Assembly (NCBI GenBank): GCA_016717205.1
Contig: JADKGC010000005.1
Coordinates: 248,001-312,000 of the forward strand
Direction: 5' to 3'
Source: Candidatus Flexifilum breve
GTDB lineage: Bacteria; Chloroflexota; Anaerolineae; Aggregatilineales; Phototrophicaceae
Length of the DNA: 64,000 nucleotides
The position numbers and the translations under genes were made by a program. This document shows, in pieces, positions 10,086 through 18,820 of the stretch; the stretch's first letter is position 1, and every line of letters starts with the position of its first letter. A model generated the notes under the pieces. It did not search any database. It was not told the origin of the DNA and was given only the letters and a program-made list of their open reading frames with translations.

Positions 10086-10601
10086 TCACACCAGATCGGA
10101 ACTCGAGCGGCGCGTCAAACTGGTGCGCAGATCCGTGAGTTTTTCGGTATGGTGCACGTAAAGATCAACGGCAAATTGAGGGGTCGCAGTCACCAGTTTT
10201 TCTTCGTCTGGCGTGAGGCAGTCTCCGCCCTCAGTGACAAGGCAGGACAAATCGACCCGAAGTGGGGCGCACAGCACGATGTCCTCTCCGCAGCAGTCAA
10301 TCGCCATGCCGGGCTGAACGACCACCGACAGCAGTTTTTCCGGGTCAATGTAAGTGCGCAGTCCGGATACTACCCCCCACCCTTCATAAAAGCGGCGCAG
10401 AGCTAACCGCTGGCGGGTATAGTTCACGATAGCGGTCAGGTCTTGGTCATTCAGCACCTGCCCGTAGAAGAACTGCGGACGTTCGACGCACGACAGGGAG
10501 CACAGATCGTCGTGCAGTTCCGGTTCCTCGCAGCCACATGATTGCTGTTTGGATTCGCGCGTCTGCGACGGTTTCGCCGTCAGGATTTTCATCTTCGCCA
10601 T
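10086..10601 (-). pseudogene. fibre-like paralogue 2, 5' fragment with the shared module
   Basis: This 171-residue fragment contains the family module: CVERPQFFYGQVLNDQDL, then RQRLALRRFYEGWGVVSGLR and VVQPGMAIDCCGEDIVL, at roughly residues 38-125. The N-terminus is cysteine-rich (SCGCEEPEL, LCSLSC). It ends prematurely at a TGA (10086-10088) right after SLTRRSSSDLV, whereas the +1 frame continues without a stop into the next 288 codons. The ATG at 10601 is chosen because AGGAGG lies 7-8 bases upstream; an ATG at 10607 is the alternative. It follows paralogue 1 directly. Same family as 6396-7712, 7738-9201 and 10604-11905. Confidence 0.6.
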
Positions 10602-10603
10602 CC

Positions 10604-11905
10604 TCATCCCTCCTGATTCGCTTTACCCTGCCACCCAGCCGGTCGTCCTTGATTGTGCGTGCGCGGTATATCGTTAATGATGCGGGTCCAGCTTGTAAAT
10701 TGACCGCCTGCCACGCCGTCGCCTGTAGGGCGTCTGCCGCCGAGATGATTGCCGTCGACGGCATTGCCGTTTTCGTCGACCACAAAGTCGCATCTCAGTG
10801 AGATGAGCATATGTTTGTCGAAGATATTGACTTGTCCGGTGCTTTCACTGATGTAAAAGCGATAAATCGCTCCACATTCGTCGGCTTGTAACTGCACCTG
10901 ATAGCGGGCTTCAGCATCGCCGGGGTCATAGACGGGGCGATCTGGCTCTTGGGGCACCACCACTATGAATGTGTAAGGATTGATGCCGTCGCCGTCACCC
11001 GTGCTAGCTTTGATCTTGCCGTTGAATCTGATCTGCAGGGCGTACTCGCTCAACGTTGGGTTTTCCGCCCGTTCCGTATCCGACCGCGGAACACGGAGGC
11101 TGGACAGTTTCGTTTCGCCGCCATGCACCCAGTTGATTCCGCAGATCTGTGTCAGGGTGGCGGGAGTGCGCAGCAGCGGACGTCCCTCGGTTTCGACCTG
11201 CCAGTAGGGCGCAGATGGTGCCGTTTGCTCGTGATTAGCGGTGGGAGATACGTAGGTGATGAGGGCGATGGGAATCGCGTCTGCGCACGCGCAGCTGGGA
11301 TCAAGACAACTGCACTGTTCACCGGGTTCTGGGCAGTCAGCGCATTCCGGCATCCCCTCTCGATTCTCTTTGACACGCCACACGTTTGGCAATTCATCGA
11401 ACTTGCGCCACACGAGCGCCACACCTTCCCGGATGCGATTTGGCTCACGATGTCCCGGCATCCGTCCTTCGGCGTACAGCGCCGGCAGATATTCCACCGG
11501 GGTTTCGACGTACTGCAAACAGGCGAAAAACCTGCCACCTAATTCCGTCTGATCATTATCCGGCAGCGCAATCGTCGCAGTCTTGGGGACAATCAGTTCG
11601 CGCCCGCAGCAGTCCAACGCAACGCCCGATTCAATGTCGAGACAGTTGGTATTCGGACGTCTGGCGGCGATCAAACCGCACAAGACACCCCAGCCATGCA
11701 ATAAACGGTTATGGGCGCGGCTGTGGCTCAGGAAGTAGTTGGATTCGTCGCGGAGGTCACGTGCGGTCAGCAGTTTGCCGGTGAAATAGTGATTGCGCTC
11801 GCTGGCGATCGGCTCGCAAGCGACTGGCTGCCCCTCAGCATCGGTGCATGGGTGCGCCAGCGGATGGTGCTGCTGTTTTTGCTGATCCTGGTTGATGGCC
11901 GTCAT
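10604..11905 (-). CDS. eCIS-associated fibre-like paralogue 1 (unnamed family, Cys-rich insert)
   Basis: A 433-residue protein, the first of the four paralogues in transcription order. The module (residues about 35-115) reads RNHYFTGKLLTARDL, ESNYF, AHNRLLHGWGVLCGL and ESGVALDCCGRELIV. Residues about 185-215 form a cysteine cluster (CADC, CSC, CAC within about 25 residues) that could bind metal or form disulfides. The C-terminal part is beta-rich and resembles none of the other three. AAGGAG lies upstream of the ATG, and gpI ends 15 bases before it. Position right after gpI suggests it docks on the baseplate periphery. This is inference: the family has no function known to me. Confidence 0.6.
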   Translation of the reverse strand: MTAINQDQQKQQHHPLAHPCTDAEGQPVACEPIASERNHYFTGKLLTARDLRDESNYFLSHSRAHNRLLHGWGVLCGLIAARRPNTNCLDIESGVALDCCGRELIVPKTATIALPDNDQTELGGRFFACLQYVETPVEYLPALYAEGRMPGHREPNRIREGVALVWRKFDELPNVWRVKENREGMPECADCPEPGEQCSCLDPSCACADAIPIALITYVSPTANHEQTAPSAPYWQVETEGRPLLRTPATLTQICGINWVHGGETKLSSLRVPRSDTERAENPTLSEYALQIRFNGKIKASTGDGDGINPYTFIVVVPQEPDRPVYDPGDAEARYQVQLQADECGAIYRFYISESTGQVNIFDKHMLISLRCDFVVDENGNAVDGNHLGGRRPTGDGVAGGQFTSWTRIINDIPRTHNQGRPAGWQGKANQEG

Positions 11906-11920
11906 GTCTTTGCTCCTTGA

Positions 11921-14194
11921 CTAAATTAGGCGGGAATCGCGCCCCACACGGGGGGTAACATACACAGTCGGTGCCTGATCGAGGACGGTGTCGTAACCGA
12001 GCCGTCCCTGCGCTTCGCGACTCGGTGCGGCATCCGAATCGCTTCCCGGCTCCTGGCCGAGTGGCTGCGGCGTAGGCAGCGCCCCCACGATCGCGTCGAC
12101 GCCGAGCATCGCCTGTACGCCAATGCGCAAGCGCGCTTCGACCAGATGCAGTTCATAGGCGGTATGTGCCGGTTTTTCGGCATCCAGTGCCCGCCGGAGC
12201 ATCTGCTCCTCGGCGGCGGTCCGCACCCAGATGGCCGGCACATAGACTTCAAAGCGATGCGCGTAGAAACTCAACCGATCAATCTGTGGATCGCCCATCG
12301 AGATCATTTGCGCTTCGCCTTCCGTCGAATTCACGCCGAGTTGGAAGCGATTGACCGCCGTGTCGCCCCACAGCGGAAGTCCCGTTCCCAGCGTGTCCGC
12401 CGTGCTCTCGGTTTCGTCTGACGTCTGCATAGTCTGCATTTGGAGATGCGCGCGAGCACGATAGGATTCCAGCAGCATCGGCACGGCCAGGCTCTCCTGA
12501 TCGGCCTCGCTCACGCCGCTGAAATTGCCTAGATAGACGCGCAGCCATGTCCGCAGGCCATCCAACGTGCCCCGCCGCCCAAACAGGCGCTGCGCGCCGC
12601 TCAGCAGGCGGCGATTTTGCTCGTCCGACCATTCGCCTTCCAGATTCACGGCGTACCAACTGGCAAGATACTTCAGTGCGGCACCGCCGGGTACGGCTTC
12701 GGGATCGAACAGTCGCGCTGATTCGCGAACGCGCCGCTCGATGTCCTCCCATTCAGTCTGCGCAATCGAGAGATAGCGTTCGAGGAACCAGCGGCTCTCC
12801 TCATCTTGCGCGAAAACCGTTGGGAGGTATTTCAGATACGAGTCGCGGGGAAACTGCACGCGCAGCGAATTAATCGCTGGCGTCCCATAACCATCACCCC
12901 ACATCCGGATACGCAGCCATAGGTATTGGCCTTCGCGGCTCTGTACCAGACCATCATGCACTCCGGTCGGAGGCTGGTCAGCCGCCAGCGTGCCGACAAG
13001 CGAGAATCCGCGCTCCCAGTATTCTTCGCGTAAGGCGGTGATGTACTCATCCGTCTGCGGATCGACGCTGGAAAAGGTGCTGATATCGATACGCGCTCCG
13101 GGCGGTAATTGAGCGATATCAACAATCAATCGATGCCACTGGCAGCGGTACAGCTCACTGTCGAGTGCGGTACTCACCCAGACACCATTGCGGCAGTAGA
13201 GCGGCAGCCCGACGCGCTCTTCCGGTGGCAGGTCAAGCGGCTCTCCAGTCCGATACGCAAAGCACAGAACGTCTGGCTGAGCCGGCGAACATGTCACGTC
13301 TGCTTGTGCTTGGTCAAGGTGCGGCAATTGGCGTCCAGCAGGGCGGCGCAAACTCGGAGGCAGACAAAACCAATCGGGGCGACCGGGTGTGGATGAGGAT
13401 TCGACGACCACGCCGGGCGGCTCGAAGCGATCGCGCACATCGCCCGCGTCGTCTGCGGTTTCCTGCCAGCACCAACCGCGCTTCGGATCAAACGCGAAAA
13501 TCTCTAGAACGCGAAGCTTGCGGTAATACAGGTATATACGCTCGTCGCGATCAACCGCGATCCGAGTCCATGCGCCCCCGCGCTCCGCATGCTGATCGAT
13601 CACCAGTGTGAGCCTATCCGTACCCGGCCTATGCGCATAGACACGTCCCTGAGCGCGATCAAGGATGTACACCGCGTCTTGGGCTGCGGCGACCGCAGTC
13701 GGTTGCCACTCCGTGGAGAGTGTCCAGAGGTGACGCAGCGCCAGAGATGTCAGATCAAAAACCTGCACACGCGCATTCACCGGATCAGCGACATAGAGTG
13801 CCTTGCCATGAATGGCAATACCTGCCGAGGGATGAAAACGCCGCGCATCGGCGGTGTGCCCCTCACGGCTGATCCAACCGCCAATTTCGGGCAGGGCTTC
13901 AAACTGCTGCATGAGGGCATTGAAGCGCAGAATCGTCGTTTCGAGACAGTCCGCCTCAGCCCGTTTGACCAGCAAGTGCAGCGTCAAGTCGGCGTCCAAC
14001 GCCATACGGCGCGGCAGCACCAGCCGCCCCAGACTACCGTCCGGATTGGAGAGCGCCAACTTGCCATGCGGATCGGCAGCCAGTGTGAGCGTCGCTCCCG
14101 TCGCTGTGCCGGCTGCGGATCCAACCGCGCTGCGCCAGCCGAGCTGCTCATTGAGAAGGAATGCTTGCGTACCTTCCGGGTGATTTGAGGTCAT
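11921..14194 (-). CDS. phage tail protein I / Afp12-like baseplate wedge protein with N-terminal propeller
   Basis: A 757-residue protein built from at least three parts. Residues about 50-240 hold NHL/SMP-30-like strand repeats (AGIAIHGKALYVADPVN, AVYILDRAQGRVYA, IAVDRDERIYLYY), suggesting a beta propeller. Residues about 340-447 are another beta domain. Residues about 450-570 match the phage tail protein I (gpI) domain: YLKYLPTVFAQDEESRWFL, a helix with EWEDIERRV, and RRGTLDGLRTWL. gpI proteins form the outer wedge of contractile baseplates and link to fibres. The propeller fusion is not part of classical P2 gpI and might bind carbohydrate or protein. Between gpJ and the fibre-like paralogues, as expected for Afp12. 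Confidence 0.85.
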   Translation of the reverse strand: MTSNHPEGTQAFLLNEQLGWRSAVGSAAGTATGATLTLAADPHGKLALSNPDGSLGRLVLPRRMALDADLTLHLLVKRAEADCLETTILRFNALMQQFEALPEIGGWISREGHTADARRFHPSAGIAIHGKALYVADPVNARVQVFDLTSLALRHLWTLSTEWQPTAVAAAQDAVYILDRAQGRVYAHRPGTDRLTLVIDQHAERGGAWTRIAVDRDERIYLYYRKLRVLEIFAFDPKRGWCWQETADDAGDVRDRFEPPGVVVESSSTPGRPDWFCLPPSLRRPAGRQLPHLDQAQADVTCSPAQPDVLCFAYRTGEPLDLPPEERVGLPLYCRNGVWVSTALDSELYRCQWHRLIVDIAQLPPGARIDISTFSSVDPQTDEYITALREEYWERGFSLVGTLAADQPPTGVHDGLVQSREGQYLWLRIRMWGDGYGTPAINSLRVQFPRDSYLKYLPTVFAQDEESRWFLERYLSIAQTEWEDIERRVRESARLFDPEAVPGGAALKYLASWYAVNLEGEWSDEQNRRLLSGAQRLFGRRGTLDGLRTWLRVYLGNFSGVSEADQESLAVPMLLESYRARAHLQMQTMQTSDETESTADTLGTGLPLWGDTAVNRFQLGVNSTEGEAQMISMGDPQIDRLSFYAHRFEVYVPAIWVRTAAEEQMLRRALDAEKPAHTAYELHLVEARLRIGVQAMLGVDAIVGALPTPQPLGQEPGSDSDAAPSREAQGRLGYDTVLDQAPTVYVTPRVGRDSRLI

Positions 14195-14209
14195 ACGCTG
14201 CGCTCCCTG

Positions 14210-16243
14210 TTACGAATCGCTCGCCGGCTTGACGATGATCTGATGATCGAGGCCAAACACCAACCCATCCGGGTTGATCGGGTACGGCTGATTCATGTCC
14301 GCCTGATCGAGTTCGTTGCCATTCACCTTGACCACTAGGCGCTTGACCGCGCGCACCTCGGATACACTCAGAATCACGCTGTAGAGGTTGGTTGGGTAAA
14401 AATCCTGCCCGAAGCGCTGTTTGTACGGATCGAGGATCGGGGATTCGCACAGTGCTTTGAGGATACTGTCACGCACCGCGCCGAACGCGGCTTGCGGATT
14501 CACCTCGACGGTTGCTGTGACGCACACTTCAGTGTAATCAGGCCCTTTCACGTACAATTCAGTGGCGATGGGGCGCTTACTATCCAGCGAACGCAGTACT
14601 TCGCGGATGAGATTGGATGATGGTTTGGGCGGTGCGGAACGGCGATTCGCACACTCTTCTTCCCCTTCGGGCACAATCACGACGGTGACCGCGCCGGGAG
14701 CTGCAATACCAGGAAAATTCGGGTTCATAAGCGGCACCGCGACGGCTTTCGCGACACCGCCGATTTGACGAGCCAGTGCTTCGTAGTCATCTGCGCTAAC
14801 TGCCCGCCCGAGGCTGCGCAGTTGCCCTGGAGCTTTGCTAGTCTTCCCTTCAACCGATTCCTCGTCCGTGCCCCCGACCGCCGAACGTTCATTCGTGACC
14901 TGCAAGGCGGCAGCTCCCTGCACATTTGAGTTCAGGCTGGTGATCACGTTCACCCCAACATTGCTGCTCGTGCCACCACCATAACGGTAACTACGGGCGA
15001 CAATCTCCAACCCAGCAGGCGGAACCATGCCATTGATGCCGTTGCCAAAGCGAATTTCACCCGTCGTGGCGTTCAGTGTGTAGTGCTGGTCACGGGCTTT
15101 GGAGCCGAGAAAATCACCTTTACGCTGCCATGGCGAATTATCTCGGTCGGGCGCGTTCTGCGTGAGCAGCACCGCCGCGCCAGGAGATGCATCGACCTCG
15201 TTCTGCCGAACTTCAAGGATGAGGCTGTCCGGTTGAATTGGCCGGCGGCTGAGCGGAAACACCTGATCCGGTCTGCCGTCGCTGCTGCCAAGCAACTCAT
15301 CCGTCACCGTTGCCAAACTTTCGACCTCGACCACGTTAGCCCGGATGAAGTCGATGCGTGGGATACTGCCGCTCGGATAGCTGCCGGATTCGAGGCGACA
15401 GCGAATCCAGTAGAGCGAAGTTTCGAGTGTGATCCCCGGCGGATTCATCGCTTTGGGGCGCGGAGGCGCGCTCAGAAAGATGTAGTCTTCGCGTTGAAAC
15501 GCCTCGGTCTTATCTTCGACCACCAGCGGCAGCCAACGCTGAAAGTCAGCGTGATAGGCCTCCCACACCAGCGTGACAGGCGCGGGCGGTGGGTTACGCA
15601 CCTCGCTTGCGCTTTGCGGCTCGCCCGCGGTGATGCTCTGCTGCATGAACACTCGTAGGCTGATGCGTGGCGGAAAGATTTTGTCGGCGGTGAGCGGCGG
15701 ATTGAGATTCTGTTGTGGGAGGTCAAAGCCAAGATACAGCATGTTCCCCGGCGCAGGTTGCCCTCCCAACGGCGGGAACGTGTCTCCCAGCAAGTCGTTG
15801 TTGAGCGCGGTCACATCGTAGAAGCGCGAACCGTCAAACACCCAGACAGCGGTGAGAGGCGTCGCAGTGACATCTAACCCACGCCGGAGTTCAAACGTGA
15901 CGGGGAGACCGCCGGGCGGACTCGCTTCCAAGCGCGAGTACTGTGGCAGGCTCACCGTGCCACTGCCGTCGGGCGTGAAGGTCACGTGTGCGATGGCTGG
16001 CTGCGCGGGATTGAGTTCCATGCCGATCATCTGCAAAAACTTGATGTAGTTGAGGTCGGGCAGACGGTTCATTTCGAACAGCATGATTTCGGTGAGCCAC
16101 GCGTACAGTTGCAGCAGCGTGATACCGGGATCGCTCTCGTTGAAATCCGTCCACTCCGGGTTGTACTGGGGAATACGCAGCCGCGCATCACGCAGTAGGC
16201 TGTCGAATGTCCGTTCGTCAAGCTTTGGCGCTATCAACGGCAT
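14210..16243 (-). CDS. baseplate J-like protein (gpJ/Afp11-like)
   Basis: A 677-residue protein opening with MPLIAPKLDERTFDSLL and NESDPGITLLQLYAWLTEIMLFE, the hallmark of putative baseplate assembly proteins in eCIS and phage-like loci. The C-terminal half contains the baseplate J region (TTGEIRFGNGINGMVPPAG, RYGGGTSSNVGVN, SVEGKTSKAPGQLRSLGRAVSADDYEALAR) and an ETxVTATVEV-type fold (VCVTATVEVNPQAA). gpJ forms the inner wedge of the baseplate and pairs with gpI, whose gene follows after 15 bases. Length is typical of the eCIS variant, which is longer than P2 gpJ. No irregularity was seen. Confidence 0.9.
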   Translation of the reverse strand: MPLIAPKLDERTFDSLLRDARLRIPQYNPEWTDFNESDPGITLLQLYAWLTEIMLFEMNRLPDLNYIKFLQMIGMELNPAQPAIAHVTFTPDGSGTVSLPQYSRLEASPPGGLPVTFELRRGLDVTATPLTAVWVFDGSRFYDVTALNNDLLGDTFPPLGGQPAPGNMLYLGFDLPQQNLNPPLTADKIFPPRISLRVFMQQSITAGEPQSASEVRNPPPAPVTLVWEAYHADFQRWLPLVVEDKTEAFQREDYIFLSAPPRPKAMNPPGITLETSLYWIRCRLESGSYPSGSIPRIDFIRANVVEVESLATVTDELLGSSDGRPDQVFPLSRRPIQPDSLILEVRQNEVDASPGAAVLLTQNAPDRDNSPWQRKGDFLGSKARDQHYTLNATTGEIRFGNGINGMVPPAGLEIVARSYRYGGGTSSNVGVNVITSLNSNVQGAAALQVTNERSAVGGTDEESVEGKTSKAPGQLRSLGRAVSADDYEALARQIGGVAKAVAVPLMNPNFPGIAAPGAVTVVIVPEGEEECANRRSAPPKPSSNLIREVLRSLDSKRPIATELYVKGPDYTEVCVTATVEVNPQAAFGAVRDSILKALCESPILDPYKQRFGQDFYPTNLYSVILSVSEVRAVKRLVVKVNGNELDQADMNQPYPINPDGLVFGLDHQIIVKPASDS

Positions 16244-16253
16244 GATTTACCTC

Positions 16254-16649
16254 TTACCCCGCACCTTCGGTCAGAAAAAACGGATACACCAGGTTGTAAA
16301 ACGAATTGCTTGTGCGAATACGGTAGTCAATGCGAACGATCAGGAAGTTGCGCGCTTCCGGTGGCATTTCTACTCGCACATCGACCACGTCGATGCGCGG
16401 CTCATAGCGGATCAGTGCGTCACGCACCTGATTCTGCACGCGCGCATGGAGCATTTCGGTGTTTGGCTGAAAGACCAAGTCATGGATACCGCAGCCGAAC
16501 TCCGGGTACATCTTCCGTTCCCCCGGTGCAGTGCTGAGGATCAGCAGCAGGCTTTGGCGAATCTTCTCTTCACCGGACACAAGACTCAACTTGCCCTCGG
16601 GATTCGGGCGAATCGGGAACGTCCAGCCTTTACCGATCAAGTTGGGCAT
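16254..16649 (-). CDS. gp25/gpW-like baseplate wedge protein (Afp9-like)
   Basis: A 131-residue protein with the gp25 family pattern: GKGWTFPIRPNPEGKLSLV at the N-terminus, IRQSLLLILSTAPGERKMYPEFGCGIHDLVF in the middle, and a C-terminal strand region (VEMPPEARNFLIVRIDYRI). gp25-type proteins connect sheath and baseplate in all contractile tails; the EPR-like core motif of the family appears here as YEPRIDV. Two adjacent ATG codons overlap the PAAR stop; I chose the second (16649) because GGAGG sits 6 bases upstream of it. The order PAAR, gp25, gpJ differs slightly from Afp (gp25 then PAAR) but keeps the same gene set. Confidence 0.9.
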   Translation of the reverse strand: MPNLIGKGWTFPIRPNPEGKLSLVSGEEKIRQSLLLILSTAPGERKMYPEFGCGIHDLVFQPNTEMLHARVQNQVRDALIRYEPRIDVVDVRVEMPPEARNFLIVRIDYRIRTSNSFYNLVYPFFLTEGAG

Positions 16650-16651
16650 CA

Positions 16652-17047
16652 TCAGCCTCCAATCAGCACGGTGCTGACGGCGATCACGGTGCCGTTCGGT
16701 AGATCGCTGGGATCGTTGCAGGTGAGCGCGGTGTCACCCATGCGGGCGGCGGGCTTGCCGTTGATCGTCACCGTCGCACTGCCCTTCGTGAGCGTCGCCT
16801 TGTTTTTCGGCGGTGTCTGAAAACCGTTGCCCATGGGGATATGGGCTGGCGTGTTGGTCGCTGTACTATTGACAGTTGCCGCTGCCCGCCCCTGAATGGT
16901 GACATCTTGGCTCAGACCGCCATCAATGATCCCATTGAACATATAAGGTAGGGGGACGGGAGTTGTCCCACTGGCGCTGGGTACAAGCGTGATGTGAATA
17001 TCCACTCCCTGTACGCGATCCCCTTGTTTGGCCGCTGGTTGGCCCAT
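16652..17047 (-). CDS. PAAR-like spike tip protein (Afp10-like)
   Basis: A 131-residue protein with PAAR-type repeats: MGQPAAKQGDRVQGVDIHI at the N-terminus, DVTIQGRAAATVNS in the middle, and GSATVTINGKPAARMGDTALTCND near the C-terminus. PAAR proteins cap the central spike of contractile systems with a sharp, metal-coordinating cone; His and Cys residues in the right places (DIHI, LTCND) are seen. The gene directly follows the gpV/gp5 spike gene and overlaps the gp25 start (TGATGATG). No toxin extension is attached, since the length equals a bare PAAR domain plus a short insert. Confidence 0.88.
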   Translation of the reverse strand: MGQPAAKQGDRVQGVDIHITLVPSASGTTPVPLPYMFNGIIDGGLSQDVTIQGRAAATVNSTATNTPAHIPMGNGFQTPPKNKATLTKGSATVTINGKPAARMGDTALTCNDPSDLPNGTVIAVSTVLIGG

Positions 17048-17058
17048 AATTCCGCTCC

Positions 17059-17679
17059 TCAGTTGATCGCGACCGTCGCGCCCTTGATAGTGACTTTTCC
17101 GGTCGCTTCCAGGTTCAGGTTGCCCTGCGCCTTGACCGTGATATTGGCTTTAGCATTGATCTCGACGTTGGCCGCTTGCGTGACTTTGACATCGCCCTTG
17201 GCCATGATTTCAACATCGCCCTGATCGGCTTCGATCCGGATTTTCTTCTGCTGGCAGTCAATCACGATGCGGCGCTGCGCGTCTTTGTCGATGATTTCGA
17301 TCTTTTCTTCGCCCTTGGTGTCGTCGAAACGGATAACATGTCCGCTGCGCGAGTGAATGAAGCGGTGATTATTGTCTTTCGCGCTGCTGTCGCTCGGTGG
17401 CGGTGCGTCGGCCTGACTCCACAGCGCCCCCAAAATGTAGGGGAACGAGGAGTCGTTTTGCTCGAAGGCGACCAACACTTCATCGCCGACTTCCGGGCGG
17501 AAGAAGAAACCACGCTTTTTGCCCGCCATCGGTGAGACCAATTTCGCCCAGTGACTTTTCACTCCGCCAAGATGCGGGAATGTCACCTGTACACGACCGA
17601 GCTTGTCCGGGTCCTCTAGGTTGCAGACTTCCCCAATGACAATGCCATTGGTCGATTGAGCCGTATTCGTCGATCCCAT
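17059..17679 (-). CDS. gpV/gp5-like central spike protein (VgrG C-terminal half)
   Basis: A 206-residue spike protein. The N-terminal OB-fold is visible (VIGEVCNLEDPDKLGRVQVTF, WAKLVSPMAGKKRGFFFRPEVGDEVLVAFE, YILGALW), followed by a triple-stranded beta-helix region of short repeats (KKIRIEADQGDVEIMAKGDVKV, NVEINAKANITVKAQGNL, ATGKVTIKGATV). In Afp8/VgrG this part is fused behind the gpD-like hub; here the two are separate genes 4 bases apart. The ATG at 17679 is preferred over an in-frame start at 17808 because AGAAGGAA lies just upstream and the longer form would overlap gpD. With the hub and PAAR it forms the piercing tip. Confidence 0.9.
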   Translation of the reverse strand: MGSTNTAQSTNGIVIGEVCNLEDPDKLGRVQVTFPHLGGVKSHWAKLVSPMAGKKRGFFFRPEVGDEVLVAFEQNDSSFPYILGALWSQADAPPPSDSSAKDNNHRFIHSRSGHVIRFDDTKGEEKIEIIDKDAQRRIVIDCQQKKIRIEADQGDVEIMAKGDVKVTQAANVEINAKANITVKAQGNLNLEATGKVTIKGATVAIN

Positions 17680-17683
17680 ACGC

Positions 17684-18256
17684 TTATTCCTTCTCTTCCC
17701 GCCGAGCCTCGAACGTAGTGAGATAGCCGCTGTCGTTAATGCTGTGCGTTGTGCTGGTGATGAAATAGCGTCCGCTGAAACGTTCGCCGATGCCGCGAAT
17801 GTACACAACAGTCCCTGCGCGAAGATCGGGCATCCCGACTGTCGAGCCGCTTCCCGTGATCATGTCCTTGACGATGCGTTCCAGCGCGGCTTTGGCTTCG
17901 CGCTTGGCTTCCGTCTCGTTGCGCACGGGTACGTTGGTGATGATTTCCTCACGGTCGAAGGCCGATTCGATGAACTGTTCGTCTTTGCGCTTCATACTGC
18001 GCACGTTCAATTCCTGCCGTGTCACCGTCACGCTGATCGGCTTTTTAGCGACCGCGTTCCACCCTTTCACGGTGACTTTGTTCACCTGATCTTTCGTGGT
18101 CAGCGTCGGCTGAAACTGGATCAGTGATTTGCCGTACTTGAGATCATACGGACGCTGCTTCAAGGTAGTGGAAGGGACAAAGCGAATCTTGCTCTCGCCT
18201 TTCTTCTGCCCTTCGCTCACGCTGATGTCGTAACCGATTTTGCGCGCTCGTCCCAT
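17684..18256 (-). pseudogene. baseplate hub gpD, C-terminal fragment after an internal stop
   Basis: This is the C-terminal part of a phage late control D protein: ARKIGYDISVSEG, FQPTLTTKDQVNKVTVKGW, RNETEAKREAKAALERI, and a final AGTVVYIRGIGERFSGRYFITSTTHSI. It is in the same frame as 18314-18820. Codons 18313-18257 between the TAA and this ATG read GTTIREYVLQDNQYDFIFL, exactly the sequence expected at this point of a gpD protein. So one codon (TAA at 18314-18316) separates two halves of one gene. The ATG at 18256 lies inside the conserved fold and has no obvious ribosome binding site, so separate translation of a working fragment is doubtful. An intact hub would be about 378 residues. Confidence 0.75.
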
Positions 18257-18313
18257 GAGAAATATGAAGTCGTACTGATTGTCTTGCAGTACATACTCGC
18301 GAATGGTCGTGCC

Positions 18314-18820
18314 TTATGGCGCTTCGACAGCCTCGCTCTGCACGCCTAAGCGAGCCGCGATCTGTTTGGCGATGTCGATGTCGGTTTTTTTGAGATAGGC
18401 GTCGGTATTCTGTTTTTTGCGCAGGCGATGCAGCAGATTCAAACCGCTTACTTGGAGCGTTGGCGCGCCGGATGCCGGGAAGTTTGGGCGAAGCTGGGTG
18501 ATTTCGCCTTCGATCATCTTGGTGAGGCTGCTTTGACCGTAATAGCCCATGTAGAGTTCCAGCTTTTTGCCGGGGTCAAAGTCTTGATCTCCACCGCGGT
18601 CACTGTACTTGTACGTCCGGGTATCCGCATCATAGTTGTTGATGGTTAATTCGAAGCTGTCGATTTCGGTCACGCTGTCGCGATACGACACCTGCGTCAC
18701 GTCACGGATGACATCCGTCCGGGTATGCTTGCCATCGACGAATACCTGAAATGCCGGGACGTAGAAGTCACGGTTGCCTTCGTAGATTTCGAGCGCGTCT
18801 GCCGGTTTCGTATCGACCAT
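18314..18820 (-). pseudogene. baseplate hub gpD, N-terminal fragment ending in TAA
   Basis: This 168-residue fragment starts at an ATG that overlaps the LysM gene stop (TGATG) with GGAGG upstream. It contains the first half of a gpD/VgrG hub: ALEIYEGNRDFYVPAFQVFVDG, VSYRDSVTEIDSFELTINNYD, LELYMGYYG, MIEGEITQLRPNFPASGAPTLQVSG, and ends IAKQIAARLGVQSEAVEAP then TAA. The hub trimer joins tube, spike and baseplate and is essential in known contractile systems. The stop is in frame, with matching sequence on both sides. A single substitution (for example from TAT, TAC, CAA, GAA or AAA), readthrough or a sequence error are all possible. See the matching C-terminal entry. Confidence 0.75.
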
